NCBI RefSeq assembly: GCF_000299395.1
Contig: NC_018656.1
Coordinates: 1,426,001-1,490,000, forward strand
Direction of reading: 5' to 3'
DNA: 64,000 bases
Source: Candidatus Nitrosopumilus sediminis
GTDB lineage: Archaea; Thermoproteota; Nitrososphaeria; Nitrososphaerales; Nitrosopumilaceae
The translations under genes and the position numbers were made by a program. The notes under the pieces were generated by a model that was not told the DNA's origin, ran no database searches, and was given only the letters and a program-made list of their open reading frames with translations. Shown piece after piece: positions 1 through 9,291 of the stretch. Position 1 is the stretch's first letter. Each line of letters begins with the position of its first letter.

Positions 1-832
1 TTTCATCGATTTGACTACTTGCATATTTCAGAGTTGTGTCAAATCCTTTAATTTCAGATTTTAGAACATCTAGTTGACTAGATGTTTCATCCAAAACTGA
101 ATTCAGATTTACTATTTGATCTGAGATCCCTCCAAGATCTTGGCTTAGAACATTTGTAGCGGCTGAACCATGAGAGGTAGTTCCTTGGCTAAACGCAACT
201 ACATGAAATACATGTGTTCCCTCTTCTATTGGAGTATAATCTACATAATACAATCCCTGATGAAGTGTTTTAAATGAATTAGTTAATGTCACAGATATTC
301 CAGATGGAAGATGAACATGTGTTGTACCTAATAATTCACGTGGTTCATTTCCTACTAAAAGCCCATCACTAGTTGTTTGAACAAATACTCTGATTGGTTG
401 ATTAATTGCTGCAGTTTCTGGAGCAAAAACCAAAGTATTGACATTTCTTTCTACAGGGACATCAAGTAGTTCTGTTGTAGATGAAAACTTTACATCAATT
501 TTTTGAGATAAACCATTTTGTTCTGTACTGATTAATTCAACAGTATATGTCCCATATGGAAAATTAGTCGAAGGTTCAGGCCATGTTAACAATCCATAAT
601 TAAAAGAACCATCTTCATTAGTTGTTATTTGATCAAATTTTGCAATCGATTCATCAGGAGCAAAAATTCGAATAATTAGATTTTCCTCAGGCAATCCTTT
701 CCCGTAAACTTGCAGAGTGTGTTCAGGAGAGTATACTTTGCTATTTGTAAATAGTTCAAGTTCTGCAAATGAATTTGGTGCAGCCATTAGCATCATTACA
801 AAAAAAAGAGAAAGTAAAATTTTAAACTTCAA
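1..832 (-). CDS. Secreted Ig-like surface protein, C-terminus outside window
   Basis: The reading frame starts with TTG at 832, preceded by a GAGGA-like ribosome site, and runs open off the left edge, so only the N-terminal 277 residues are seen. A signal peptide spans about residues 1-21 (hydrophobic core ending S-F-A). It is followed by two beta-rich modules that resemble the macroglobulin/Ig-like 'force-feeding' domains of secreted archaeal proteins (V-Y-G-K-G-L-P and G-T-Y-T-V motifs). The visible end is a heptad-like helical stretch (L-D-E-T-S-S-Q-L-D-V-L-K). It lies just downstream of the S-layer gene in the same orientation, 110 bp away, with a T-rich terminator between them. An extracytoplasmic role is inferred; no enzyme motif is seen. 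Confidence 0.75.
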   Translation of the reverse strand, partial: MKFKILLSLFFVMMLMAAPNSFAELELFTNSKVYSPEHTLQVYGKGLPEENLIIRIFAPDESIAKFDQITTNEDGSFNYGLLTWPEPSTNFPYGTYTVELISTEQNGLSQKIDVKFSSTTELLDVPVERNVNTLVFAPETAAINQPIRVFVQTTSDGLLVGNEPRELLGTTHVHLPSGISVTLTNSFKTLHQGLYYVDYTPIEEGTHVFHVVAFSQGTTSHGSAATNVLSQDLGGISDQIVNLNSVLDETSSQLDVLKSEIKGFDTTLKYASSQIDE

Positions 833-906
833 TTTGATTTATCCTCAATCTTCTCCTAGATATTGCTTGTGAAAAAATTGTGCATAACTTACGTTAAGTG
901 AGATTC

Positions 907-921
907 AAAAAAAGAAAAAAA
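907..921 (-). terminator. T-rich transcription terminator after the S-layer gene
   Basis: On the minus strand two runs of seven T separated by one C lie about 20 bp after the S-layer stop codon. Poly-U tracts without a strong hairpin are the usual archaeal intrinsic terminator. It would separate the very highly expressed S-layer mRNA from the next gene. Confidence 0.6.
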
Positions 922-942
922 GGATAATTTGAACTAGTTATC

Positions 943-3900
943 TTACTTTACAGTTATTGTTGTACTGACTGGTGGTGATAATGCCGTTGGATTATCTACT
1001 GATTCCCATACAAATGCAGTTGCTGTGTAGCTACCACTTTGTGTTGGAATCCATGATAATGCCGGGCTGAATGATTGACCAGCAGATAGTGAACCTGTAA
1101 TCCATGCTAGTGAGACTGTAACACCGTTACCATCCTGGATCTGTACCAAGTATGCGAATGGTTGCTCTCTATCCTGACCATTTGCTAAGTCAGCGCTGAT
1201 TTGTACCTGTTGGTCAACGGAGACAGTATCTAAACTGTTACCGAATGCATCAACGGTTCTCAAGTTAGCAGCTGGTGCTCTCTCGAGAGGTGGTACTACA
1301 GTGCCGATTAGTGAAGTGGCAGTAATATCAAGTTCATCTGCAGTTGTGTACGGATCTGGTAGTGTATTGTCCTCATATTCTGCGGTGACAGTGTCACCTT
1401 CTGCGACTCTGAGTCTGTGACCAGAAGATTCGTCAGTAGTTGTGAAGAACACAGTACCCTCGAATATTCCGGTTGCCTCATTAGTCTCAGTTACAGTAAG
1501 GTCAATACCTCCGGCATCGGAGTCAGACCACACATCGACATCGAAGTTGTCGACTGCTTCTGGATCTAAGTTCATGTCTGGATCAATTACTCTTACAACA
1601 CCTGTTCCGCTAGCTGGATAGCTTGCTTCAAGCCATTGAACTTCACCAATATTCCATCTAATCAATGATGAACCAACTACAGTTTCATCCTCTGAGAATT
1701 CAAAGGAGACTGTAAGTCCGTCATCATCGTCAGTTTGTAGGTATCCATCAGTTGGGCCGGAGCCGTCTGCTGATGTTCTTGGGTTAGTATCAGAACCATC
1801 TTTGCCATCTGCATCGTGAGCAAATCCTGTTAGGATTACTTCACCTGTGAAGATGCCGGTATCGGTACCAGTTTCGACGAGTTTGTAGTTGTCAATATTG
1901 AATCCTCTGGTTGAGACCTTTATTGGGTCTAAATCAGTGTCTCCAATTGAGTCAACTAGGTCACTGTCAAAGTTGTGATCTGGTGCGACAATGGTAATGT
2001 ATACTTTATCAGTCCATGTGTAGACTTTTTGGTCAAGCTCTACAGTTGCTCCAAAGTTAGAAGTGAATATTGTCAAGTTGACATCTTCATCTTCGTTACC
2101 TACATAATCAGCTCCTGATGGACCCCAATCCGTATACTCGAGGATAATTTCTTCTCCTCTTTCAAGGTTATCATTAGCTAATACTTTAGGAATTTCGATA
2201 ACAATCTGGAAGATTCCAGTAGAGTCACCTGTTTCTCTAAAGTTTGTTGGCTGTGGATCAAATGCTCCTGCTTCACCGCCAGCGTCACCCATGGTGACGG
2301 TTGCGGCATCAGAGTCCCATTCAATCAAGTCCAAGTCATATGTCTCAGCCTGATCATTGTCCAAATCTAAGTCTGGTTCAATGAGGGTCAAGATCATATC
2401 GGATCCGATAATGTAGACAGATTTGTCAGATTGCAATACACCGTTTCTTAGATCGAAGGTAGCAGAGTCTGTAACAGTGTTAACATCACCTGAAGCATCA
2501 GCTGGATCAGTGTATTCTACTTGGAGAATATCTCCTTGTAGGATACAATAATCTGTACCTGCTGCTGGGGCGACGCTAAATCTGTTAAGAACATCAGTGC
2601 CTGCTGTGCCGTCAATTGATACAAAGTTATCTGTATCTGGGCATGTGGCACTTGCTGGACCATCAGTATATCTAATGAGTATATCAGATTCAAATATTCC
2701 TGCATCTGGTGCGATTTCATCCATTGGACCAAACTGTCTTGCAGATGCTGAATCGCTGTTACCAACGGTTATAGTACCTGCGCTTGAGCTTGGACCGCCT
2801 GCATATCCTAGTATGACAGTTGAAGCACCTCTAATTACAGAGAGCTTAACTGGACCTACTGAAGGTGTGCCTGCTTTATTTTGTGCAATGGAATCTTCAC
2901 CACTTGCGGAAACATCAAAGTCTGGATCGTTAACTCTAACGTGGACAGTTAAGCCACCTTTATTCAAGAATTCACCTGATTGAAGACCTGCTGTTGAATC
3001 CATTCCAGTTTGGTGGATTGGGAATACAGATCTTCCAGTTGGTGAATTGTTGGTATTGGTGTCATATCTATCTGGAATACCAAATGGTACCGGATAGACT
3101 GTTCTGTCAAGACTTACTGATCCTGTGTTTGCACGAACTCCTGCGGAGTCGCCAACTTCGATAATTTCACCAGATGCATCTCTAAAGTCAACATAGTCGA
3201 CTTCAATGTCAAGTCCAGTTACGGACTCGGATGTAGATGTTGTGGATCTACAAAATGCAGATGGGATTTGGAAGTCACCAATGAATACACCAGTTTCTGT
3301 ACCGGTTTCAACTAGAGTAAATCCAGTTGCGGCAAGACCAGTATCAACACCTGCATCTAATGTACAGGTGCCTCCTACATTGGCAGCGGTCCAAAGTACG
3401 TTATCGAATGAGACATCTAGTAATCTACCTAGTTGATCACCATCAGATAGTGCGAAGGATGTACCACCATTAGCAATGGTTGCACTTCCTACGACGTCTC
3501 TATTGGCGTCACCAACGGTGGAGACTACGGTATAGATATCAATAAGATCAGAGTCTACGTTAAGGTCAGCGTCTTGTATTGTAATTGTAACTGTGTCAGC
3601 ATTCTTGTATGAATCTAGATCGAATGAAACAATTCCTGAATGAGATGGAGCTTCTTGTTGATCAGCAATTTGTGTTGATACACCATCAGCACCTAAGTCA
3701 AGATAATTGACTCTTGGAGAGTCTTCATCTGTTAGGTCTTCAATCACGATGAAACTTGGGTCATCTGCAATTGTAGAAAGGCCGAGGTATGTATTTTCAT
3801 CAAATATGTTTAGCTGATTGACCATGACATACTCCAAGCTACCTTCAAAGGTGCTTGTGTTATCACCGGTCTCTTCGGCTTCAATTCTGATGATTTGGTT

Positions 3901-6045
3901 AGCGATTCTTTCAGTGCTTTCCAATCCATCATTTGTGAAACCAAAGTTGAAGAAGTCAGCAACTATTGGATTATCAGTATCATCTAGTGTAACGGTAGAG
4001 TTTGCTTGAATCAACAAACCAATTTTTTGGGCTGTTGCAGCATTAGTTGTTGTACCATTAAAGATGTATGATTGAATAGTTGCATTGTTCAAACTGATCA
4101 AACCTGATTGTGCATTTACATCATTTGCAAGTTGTATTGCATTGATGGTTGCAGTCTTGTTTACCAAACCAGTAGCAGTGATGATATCACTAGTACTGTT
4201 CAACAAGTAGACATCAAATGTACCAGTAGAGAAACTTCTAACATCTAAGTTAAGGAAGTTAAAGTTATGGTTAGCAGTTAATGTTGGATCGCTGATTGTT
4301 TGATGTAATTCATCTAAGGTTGTTCGGAGATCGATAACAATTGAGTCAACAGTACTTGTACTGGTTGTGCTTAGGATTGCTCTCTGGCTGAATTTTTGTA
4401 CAGCAATAGTTGCAGTACCATTATCACCAGTTATGGCAGCTAATGCACCAGGAGATCCTGTTAGACCAGCGAAGTTTGTATAGACAGCTTTTGCTGCAGT
4501 TTGTGCGATTGTACCATCACCTGCTTCACCAATTGTAAATGGATCACCAGTTCTAAGAGCTGGGATCAAATCTACAGATGGATCGTTTAGGTCAAGGTCT
4601 TCATCTGCTCTACTGTTTTTGTTAGCATCACTATCTACGAGGACTACTGGAATCTCTTCACCAGAGTTCCATTCGTCATCGGTTGGTTGCATGTCAATTG
4701 TACCGAATCCAAATCCTACAAGTATGGTAACTGGGCTTTCGTTGTAATCAAGAGAAGCAGACTTGCCTCTTGGGGCAGTTTCTGCTATCTTGAGTGCGGA
4801 TACATCTCCCTCATCATAAGTTCCGAATACGCCACTGTTTGGTCCTTGTTCAGTAACGGTGATTGGTAAAGAACCTGCTGCAATGCCGTTTGTAAAGGCT
4901 GTAGCTGGGTTTTCTGTATCACCCTGTATTACTGAATCGCCATTATCCTGAATGGTAATGACTGAAGTTCCAGTGTTTTGTGTATCGGCATTTAGTAAGA
5001 GAACACAATTATCTTCACACATCAAGGCTGATAATGATGATGAAATGTCGATGACACCACCAGCGGTACCGTCACCTGCAAGTCCACCATTCTCATCAAA
5101 TACTTGATAGAATGTGGTAGAGTTTGTGCTAGATGCACCCCATGTCCATGAGTCCTCATCTGTTGGGTCAATGTTGAGCCAAAGATCGGTAATCGTGGCA
5201 TGAACTTGTGAACCTTGTGGATATACTGCTCTATCTAAACTTGCACTTGCAAAGTTGTCAACAGTATCAAAAGTGAGTGTTGTTGATTGTGCACCACCAC
5301 CTTTGTTGTACTGTACGACAACGTTACCTGTTGGGTTTAGATTGTATAGTTGAACGAATGGCCAATATGAAGAATCTGCACCGATTTGTCCACCGATGGT
5401 ACCTTCCACTGATGTACTGAGTTCAGTAGTAGCGGGGTTACCAGCAGTGTTTGTATTCAGTAATTTTGCTTCTCTAACTACGTTGATGTTAGCGTTTGCA
5501 CCACCAGTTGTACCATCGGTACATGCGGTAGTGATTACGCCACCAGTTGAAACGCCGTTAGAACCATCAGCTGGGGAAGTACCTGTGGTACTATCAATTG
5601 GTACTGCAACACCTGATGTTTGATCAAGTGTAATACCAACGATATTTCCAGCTGTAGTTGCGGAACAAAATCTACCAAAGTCGAGACCTTGGTCTGCAAC
5701 TGTGGTTGTAGAGTCAGCGATTAAAGCCATGTTTCTATCTGCAAAGTATCCATACCAGTTACCGTCTACTGCTTGTACCATTCTCAGGTCTTTGCCGTTT
5801 ACGGTAACATCTGGTTCACCCTTAGCCTGATCAGTGTCATTGATATCGCTATCAATGATTACGACCTCAATTACTTGAGGTCCTGACATATAGTTATCAA
5901 ACTGAGAGTTTTCTGCGGAAACAAATAGGTTAGCGTTGGCTGCAAATGCTGGTTCCATTCCTGGAATTGCAAATGTCAGTCCACCGGCTAACATAATTGT
6001 CATTAATGTAAGACTAGTTATTTTACGTCCTATTTCGTTATTCAT
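943..6045 (-). CDS. Major S-layer protein, Nitrosopumilus type
   Basis: A 1700-residue, highly acidic secreted protein. Residues 1-35 form a signal peptide ending A-F-A, and the mature N-terminus (A-N-A-N-L-F-V-S-A-E-N) is the one I recognise from Nitrosopumilus S-layer proteins. The body is a chain of Ig-like beta domains. Each repeats an acidic turn (D-P-D/D-x-D-x-N, e.g. I-D-P-D-M-N-L-D) and a strand motif E-T-G-T-D-T-G-I-F-x-G, which is consistent with calcium-stabilised modules. Length matches the family (about 1700-1750). In ammonia-oxidising archaea this protein forms the whole outer lattice and its negative charge is thought to concentrate ammonium. Codon use is more G/C-containing than in neighbouring genes, typical of a very highly expressed gene. 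There is no transmembrane anchor. Confidence 0.93.
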   Translation of the reverse strand: MNNEIGRKITSLTLMTIMLAGGLTFAIPGMEPAFAANANLFVSAENSQFDNYMSGPQVIEVVIIDSDINDTDQAKGEPDVTVNGKDLRMVQAVDGNWYGYFADRNMALIADSTTTVADQGLDFGRFCSATTAGNIVGITLDQTSGVAVPIDSTTGTSPADGSNGVSTGGVITTACTDGTTGGANANINVVREAKLLNTNTAGNPATTELSTSVEGTIGGQIGADSSYWPFVQLYNLNPTGNVVVQYNKGGGAQSTTLTFDTVDNFASASLDRAVYPQGSQVHATITDLWLNIDPTDEDSWTWGASSTNSTTFYQVFDENGGLAGDGTAGGVIDISSSLSALMCEDNCVLLLNADTQNTGTSVITIQDNGDSVIQGDTENPATAFTNGIAAGSLPITVTEQGPNSGVFGTYDEGDVSALKIAETAPRGKSASLDYNESPVTILVGFGFGTIDMQPTDDEWNSGEEIPVVLVDSDANKNSRADEDLDLNDPSVDLIPALRTGDPFTIGEAGDGTIAQTAAKAVYTNFAGLTGSPGALAAITGDNGTATIAVQKFSQRAILSTTSTSTVDSIVIDLRTTLDELHQTISDPTLTANHNFNFLNLDVRSFSTGTFDVYLLNSTSDIITATGLVNKTATINAIQLANDVNAQSGLISLNNATIQSYIFNGTTTNAATAQKIGLLIQANSTVTLDDTDNPIVADFFNFGFTNDGLESTERIANQIIRIEAEETGDNTSTFEGSLEYVMVNQLNIFDENTYLGLSTIADDPSFIVIEDLTDEDSPRVNYLDLGADGVSTQIADQQEAPSHSGIVSFDLDSYKNADTVTITIQDADLNVDSDLIDIYTVVSTVGDANRDVVGSATIANGGTSFALSDGDQLGRLLDVSFDNVLWTAANVGGTCTLDAGVDTGLAATGFTLVETGTETGVFIGDFQIPSAFCRSTTSTSESVTGLDIEVDYVDFRDASGEIIEVGDSAGVRANTGSVSLDRTVYPVPFGIPDRYDTNTNNSPTGRSVFPIHQTGMDSTAGLQSGEFLNKGGLTVHVRVNDPDFDVSASGEDSIAQNKAGTPSVGPVKLSVIRGASTVILGYAGGPSSSAGTITVGNSDSASARQFGPMDEIAPDAGIFESDILIRYTDGPASATCPDTDNFVSIDGTAGTDVLNRFSVAPAAGTDYCILQGDILQVEYTDPADASGDVNTVTDSATFDLRNGVLQSDKSVYIIGSDMILTLIEPDLDLDNDQAETYDLDLIEWDSDAATVTMGDAGGEAGAFDPQPTNFRETGDSTGIFQIVIEIPKVLANDNLERGEEIILEYTDWGPSGADYVGNEDEDVNLTIFTSNFGATVELDQKVYTWTDKVYITIVAPDHNFDSDLVDSIGDTDLDPIKVSTRGFNIDNYKLVETGTDTGIFTGEVILTGFAHDADGKDGSDTNPRTSADGSGPTDGYLQTDDDDGLTVSFEFSEDETVVGSSLIRWNIGEVQWLEASYPASGTGVVRVIDPDMNLDPEAVDNFDVDVWSDSDAGGIDLTVTETNEATGIFEGTVFFTTTDESSGHRLRVAEGDTVTAEYEDNTLPDPYTTADELDITATSLIGTVVPPLERAPAANLRTVDAFGNSLDTVSVDQQVQISADLANGQDREQPFAYLVQIQDGNGVTVSLAWITGSLSAGQSFSPALSWIPTQSGSYTATAFVWESVDNPTALSPPVSTTITVK

Positions 6046-6071
6046 GTTATTGGCTTTTTTCGATAAAATTC

Positions 6072-6080
6072 GTATTTAAG
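6072..6080 (-). promoter_or_regulatory. TATA-like box of the S-layer gene
   Basis: On the minus strand CTTAAATAC lies 27-35 bp before the S-layer ATG (6045), the position expected for a TATA box when transcription starts at or within a few bases of the start codon. No Shine-Dalgarno sequence precedes the ATG, so the message is probably leaderless. Just upstream, GGAC-GAATT-GTCC at about 6086-6098 forms an imperfect palindrome that could be an operator; this last point is speculation. Confidence 0.5.
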
Positions 6081-6324
6081 CCTAATGGACGAATTGTCCA
6101 CAATTAGGGTTATTTTTGTATATTTTTCATGCCTATGTAATAATTCATGTAATTTTTTGATCGCATGATGTAATTTTTACATTATTTGGATAATTTTACA
6201 CCATTACAAACTAAATTTATCATCTTTTTGAGATTATATGGTAATTATTTTAAAGTTTTACTCATTTTTGCTATGAGTAATCGCAATAGAAAGCAAGATA
6301 ATTGCACACTGTACCAAAAATTCA

Positions 6325-7229
6325 TTGAAGATTCTAGTTACTGGGGGTGCAGGATTCATTGGGAGACATTTAGTGGAATTTTTGTTACAAAAGCATACAG
6401 TCTTAATCTATGATAATTTGTCGACAAGTTCAAAGTCTGATGCAGATATTCTAGAAAAAAAAGGTGCAGAGTTTTTGCAAGGAGATATTTTAGATGCTGA
6501 ATCCTTGTGTGAGTTTTCAAAAGGAGTAGATTGTATGATTCATCTTGCTGCAATTTCTGATGTAAACGAGTCTGTGAAAGATCCAGAGACTGCAAAAAAT
6601 GTAAACGTTGATGGAACTGCAAATGTTTTATCATGCTGTGTTGCAAACAAAATAAAAAAATAATCTTTGCATCATCTGCTGCAGTATATGGAGATTCCAA
6701 AGTAATTCCAGTTAAAGAGAATGGTGAAACCAAACCGCAATCATCGTATGGTCAAAGCAAGCTTGACGCAGAAAAAATAATTGCACAAACATGTAAGGAT
6801 AACAATATCAATTACGTCATACTTCGAATGTTTAATGTGTATGGCAAGGGGCAAAATGATCAGTATGCAGGAGTAATAACTAAATTTCTCAGAAATATCA
6901 TAGATGACAAACCTCTGATAATTTACGGTGACGGAGAACAGACAAGGGACTTTGTATCAATTAATGACGTGGTAAATGCGTTTGATTGTGCAATAAGATC
7001 TGAAAAAAATGGAACATACAACATTGCGGGGGGAGAATCACTGTCAATTAATTCTCTTGCAGAGGTTATGCTTGATGTGTTTGGAAAAAAATTAGAAATA
7101 ATACACAAAGAGATGCAGAAAGGCGATATAAGACACAGTGTTGCAGATGTTTCATTTGCTGCAAGTGAACTGGGATTTTCTGCTACAAGAAAATTAAAAG
7201 ATGAGCTGTCTAGTATCTATCACGAATGA
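6325..7229 (+). pseudogene. NAD-dependent sugar-nucleotide epimerase, frameshifted (UDP-glucose 4-epimerase family)
   Basis: An extended short-chain dehydrogenase split over two frames. The first part (TTG start at 6325, stop at 6663) has the Rossmann motif GGAGFIG at residues 7-13 and the D-N-L-S-T and L-A-A-I-S-D-V motifs. The second part (frame of 6633, to 7229) has F-A-S-S-A-A-V-Y-G and the catalytic Y-G-Q-S-K. The frame breaks at a seven-A run (6654-6660); one more A would give a continuous protein of about 301 residues, the normal family length. The heptamer A_AAA_AAA is in phase for a -1 slip and TAA follows at once. This may be a sequencing error, phase-variable or recoded gene, or a true pseudogene. 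Its 3' end overlaps the converging glycosyltransferase gene by 20 bp. The exact substrate is unknown. Confidence 0.8.
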
Positions 7230-8085
7230 GATTTGCCATCGAAAACAAAATTATCGAAGTGACAGACAGTATTGCACCAAGCAAAAACATTACAACTGAT
7301 CCCAACAATGAACCATAAAAGACAGCTTGTTTATTCAGATATGCATCTAAAAATATTCCACCAATAATAATTCCTGCAATGATTAGTGCAACTCCTGGAA
7401 TTCCGTAAAATTTCAGGGGATGTTTTATTGAGATGTATTTTATGGTATTTGCAAGAACTGATAGTCCATGGGAGAGTGGATTGTGCTCTGAGGTGTCACC
7501 CTCATAAGAGATAGTAATTGGAATCTCAGCTAGGGATAATCCCTTGTTTGATATTTTTAACAGTATTTCAGTTGATACTGCCATTCCTTCTTCTGTTGGA
7601 TGAATTGCATCGATTGCATCTTTGGAGTATGCTCTGAATCCTGATTGAGAGTCTGTTACTTTGAGATCTGCGCCATAGTTTGCAGCAGACGTTATAATCT
7701 TGATTCCCCTTTGCCTATACCCTGGAGCTTCAGTGTTTTGGTTTAGAAATCTTGAACCAATTACCACATCAACATTATGTTGAGTTATGGTGTTTAGTAA
7801 TAGCGGGATCTGGTCAGGATTGTGCTGTCCATCACCATCTAAAGTAATCATAGTTTCTGCATTGTTGTTTCTTGCATATTCAAATAGTGAAATAATGGCA
7901 GCACCATATCCTTTGTTTGTTTTGTGCGAAATTACTACAGCCCCTGCCTTTTTTGCTATTTTTGCAGTGTTATCAGTAGATCCATCATCACATACTATTA
8001 CAGAATCCACATGATTCATTGCAGACTTTACTAAAAATTCAATGTGGGATTCCTCATTATATGCGGGGATGCAAGCAAGTTTCAA
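7210..8085 (-). CDS. Family 2 glycosyltransferase with C-terminal membrane helices (dolichol-phosphate sugar transferase type)
   Basis: 291 residues. The N-terminal GT-A fold shows I-P-A-Y-N-E-E (residues 6-12), the nucleotide-binding D-D-G-S-T-D-N near 33-39 and the metal-binding L-D-G-D-G-Q-H-N-P-D near 87-96. After about residue 220 two hydrophobic helices follow, as in DPM1/polyprenyl-phosphate sugar transferases. It probably charges a lipid carrier with a sugar on the cytoplasmic face for protein or lipid glycosylation. The convergent, overlapping epimerase gene supports a glycan context. The sugar donor cannot be told from sequence. Confidence 0.85.
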   Translation of the reverse strand: MKLACIPAYNEESHIEFLVKSAMNHVDSVIVCDDGSTDNTAKIAKKAGAVVISHKTNKGYGAAIISLFEYARNNNAETMITLDGDGQHNPDQIPLLLNTITQHNVDVVIGSRFLNQNTEAPGYRQRGIKIITSAANYGADLKVTDSQSGFRAYSKDAIDAIHPTEEGMAVSTEILLKISNKGLSLAEIPITISYEGDTSEHNPLSHGLSVLANTIKYISIKHPLKFYGIPGVALIIAGIIIGGIFLDAYLNKQAVFYGSLLGSVVMFLLGAILSVTSIILFSMANLIRDRY

Positions 8086-8196
8086 TGTGATTCTATGTGA
8101 GAATAGGATATGTAAATAGTTAGTTTTTCAGACAGTTGTTTTTGCAGCATCTATAATTTTCAATACCCTCAAATAAGATTATCAATTCATTACAGC

Positions 8197-8712
8197 GTGT
8201 TAAAAATTAGAATAATCCTATTTTTTGTTTTTTTGGGATTGTTTTCAGTTTCCTTTCAAGTCGGAGCTATGTATGATATTAGTGATGAGGAAGCAAATGA
8301 GTTTGTACAGGAATTTCTGTCAAACACTAATGCGATAGATGGAATTGGAATATTTCTAAACAATATGACTGCAGCCCTTCCGATGTTTATTCCAGGGTTT
8401 GGAATGTTTTGGGGGGCATACACTGCATGGTCTACAGGATTTGGCTTTGCAGCAATTCTGAACATGGCGCCAGGACTTGCAGACATGGTGCCGCTTTCAG
8501 TTCTGTATCTTTCATCTTTTGGTTTTATGGAGCTTGTTGCTTACTCGATTGCAATGTCACGTAGTCTTTATGTGATTTTGGCTTTGATCAAAAGAACAAA
8601 TATGAAATCTTTGGTAAAACTAAGTGCAATAGAAATAGGAATTGTAACTGCAATGTTGCTATCTGCAGGATTCTTGGAAGAATATATGATTAATTCCACA
8701 CAGGGCATATAG
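8197..8712 (+). CDS. SpoIIM/DUF95-like integral membrane protein
   Basis: 171 residues with a GTG start at 8197. There is one N-terminal hydrophobic helix, then a short acidic soluble segment (about residues 25-45), then three to four further membrane helices. The pattern F-x-x-N-x-x-A-A-L-P-M-F-I-P-G-F-G followed by a G-rich helix fits the stage II sporulation protein M family (DUF95), small membrane proteins found widely in archaea with no settled role. It stands alone, between a divergently oriented glycosyltransferase and the P-II region. Family assignment is moderate; function is unknown. Confidence 0.65.
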   Translation: MLKIRIILFFVFLGLFSVSFQVGAMYDISDEEANEFVQEFLSNTNAIDGIGIFLNNMTAALPMFIPGFGMFWGAYTAWSTGFGFAAILNMAPGLADMVPLSVLYLSSFGFMELVAYSIAMSRSLYVILALIKRTNMKSLVKLSAIEIGIVTAMLLSAGFLEEYMINSTQGI

Positions 8713-8731
8713 ATAGAGAGATGTTTTAAGA

Positions 8732-8863
8732 TCAATCCTCATCATTTTGAGGATTTACATATTGTTGGTAAATATAATGCCAGGCATCCATGTTAATTTC
8801 TTCTAAATGTTCTTGGATGATTTTACCTTTTTCTGCAGGTTCATCGTCATAAAGATTTGACAT
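8732..8863 (-). CDS. Small acidic hypothetical protein (43 aa)
   Basis: ATG at 8863 to TGA at 8732. The product is acidic and helical, with an E-P-A-E-K-G-K-I-I-Q-E-H-L-E-E-I start and an aromatic W-H-Y-I-Y-Q-Q-Y segment. Its frame fills the gap between the SpoIIM-like gene and the P-II gene on the P-II strand, 34 bp past the P-II stop, so it could be co-transcribed. I do not recognise the family. Composition and lack of overlap make it a likely real small gene. Confidence 0.5.
   Translation of the reverse strand: MSNLYDDEPAEKGKIIQEHLEEINMDAWHYIYQQYVNPQNDED
8734..8755 (-). terminator. Hairpin at the 3' end of the small acidic gene
   Basis: AATCCTCA and TGAGGATT form a perfect 8-bp stem with a 6-base loop, overlapping the last codons of the 43-residue protein and lying between two converging genes. 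It may act as a bidirectional terminator. No long T-run follows, so the call is weak. Confidence 0.35.
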
Positions 8864-8897
8864 AAAATATTATACTCATACTTTTAATTAAGTAAGA

Positions 8898-9239
8898 TCA
8901 TGTTTGAGAAGCATTTTTTCCAGTACTGATTTTTATGACATCTTTTACATCATAGATGAAGATTTTTCCATCACCTGAATTTCCAGTATATGCATTTGCC
9001 ACAATTGAACTCGTAATTTTGTTAACTTCTTCTTCAATACAAACAATTTCCAACTTCATTTTGGGTACAAGATCATCAGACATGTAATCATCTGTATTTC
9101 CACCTTCTCTCAAAAGTCCTACTTGTTCTCCTCGTCCTCTTACTTCATATGCAGTGAGTCCGCGGATCCCCAGTTTTGTAAGTTTTGTCTTTACTTCTTG
9201 GAATTTTGTTTCACGAATAATAGCCTCTATTTTCTTCAT
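8898..9239 (-). CDS. P-II family nitrogen signalling protein
   Basis: 113 residues, the normal P-II length. It has the N-terminal K-K-I-E-A-I-I-R, a T-loop region at about residues 37-57 with Tyr52 (near the uridylylated Tyr51 of bacterial proteins), and the C-terminal signature T-G-N-S-G-D-G-K-I-F at 85-94. P-II trimers bind ATP/ADP and 2-oxoglutarate and report nitrogen and energy status. The T-loop is unusually polar (R-E-G-G-N-T-D-D-Y) compared with GlnK. No ammonium transporter gene is adjacent, so this is an orphan copy and its partner is unknown. Confidence 0.9.
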   Translation of the reverse strand: MKKIEAIIRETKFQEVKTKLTKLGIRGLTAYEVRGRGEQVGLLREGGNTDDYMSDDLVPKMKLEIVCIEEEVNKITSSIVANAYTGNSGDGKIFIYDVKDVIKISTGKNASQT

Positions 9240-9291
9240 ATATGATAAACACCAGTGAAAGATAAAAATGATTTTTCTGTTTTTAAATTTG

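Noticed and set aside
2597-5623. Several 60-128-codon frames on the strand opposite the S-layer gene
   Set aside because: They are mirror frames of a long, biased coding sequence; the compositions (runs of S, P, V) are typical of antisense readings.
6186-6413. 75-codon frame upstream of and overlapping the epimerase gene
   Set aside because: It reads through the promoter region and the epimerase start in another frame, and the product has no protein-like motif.
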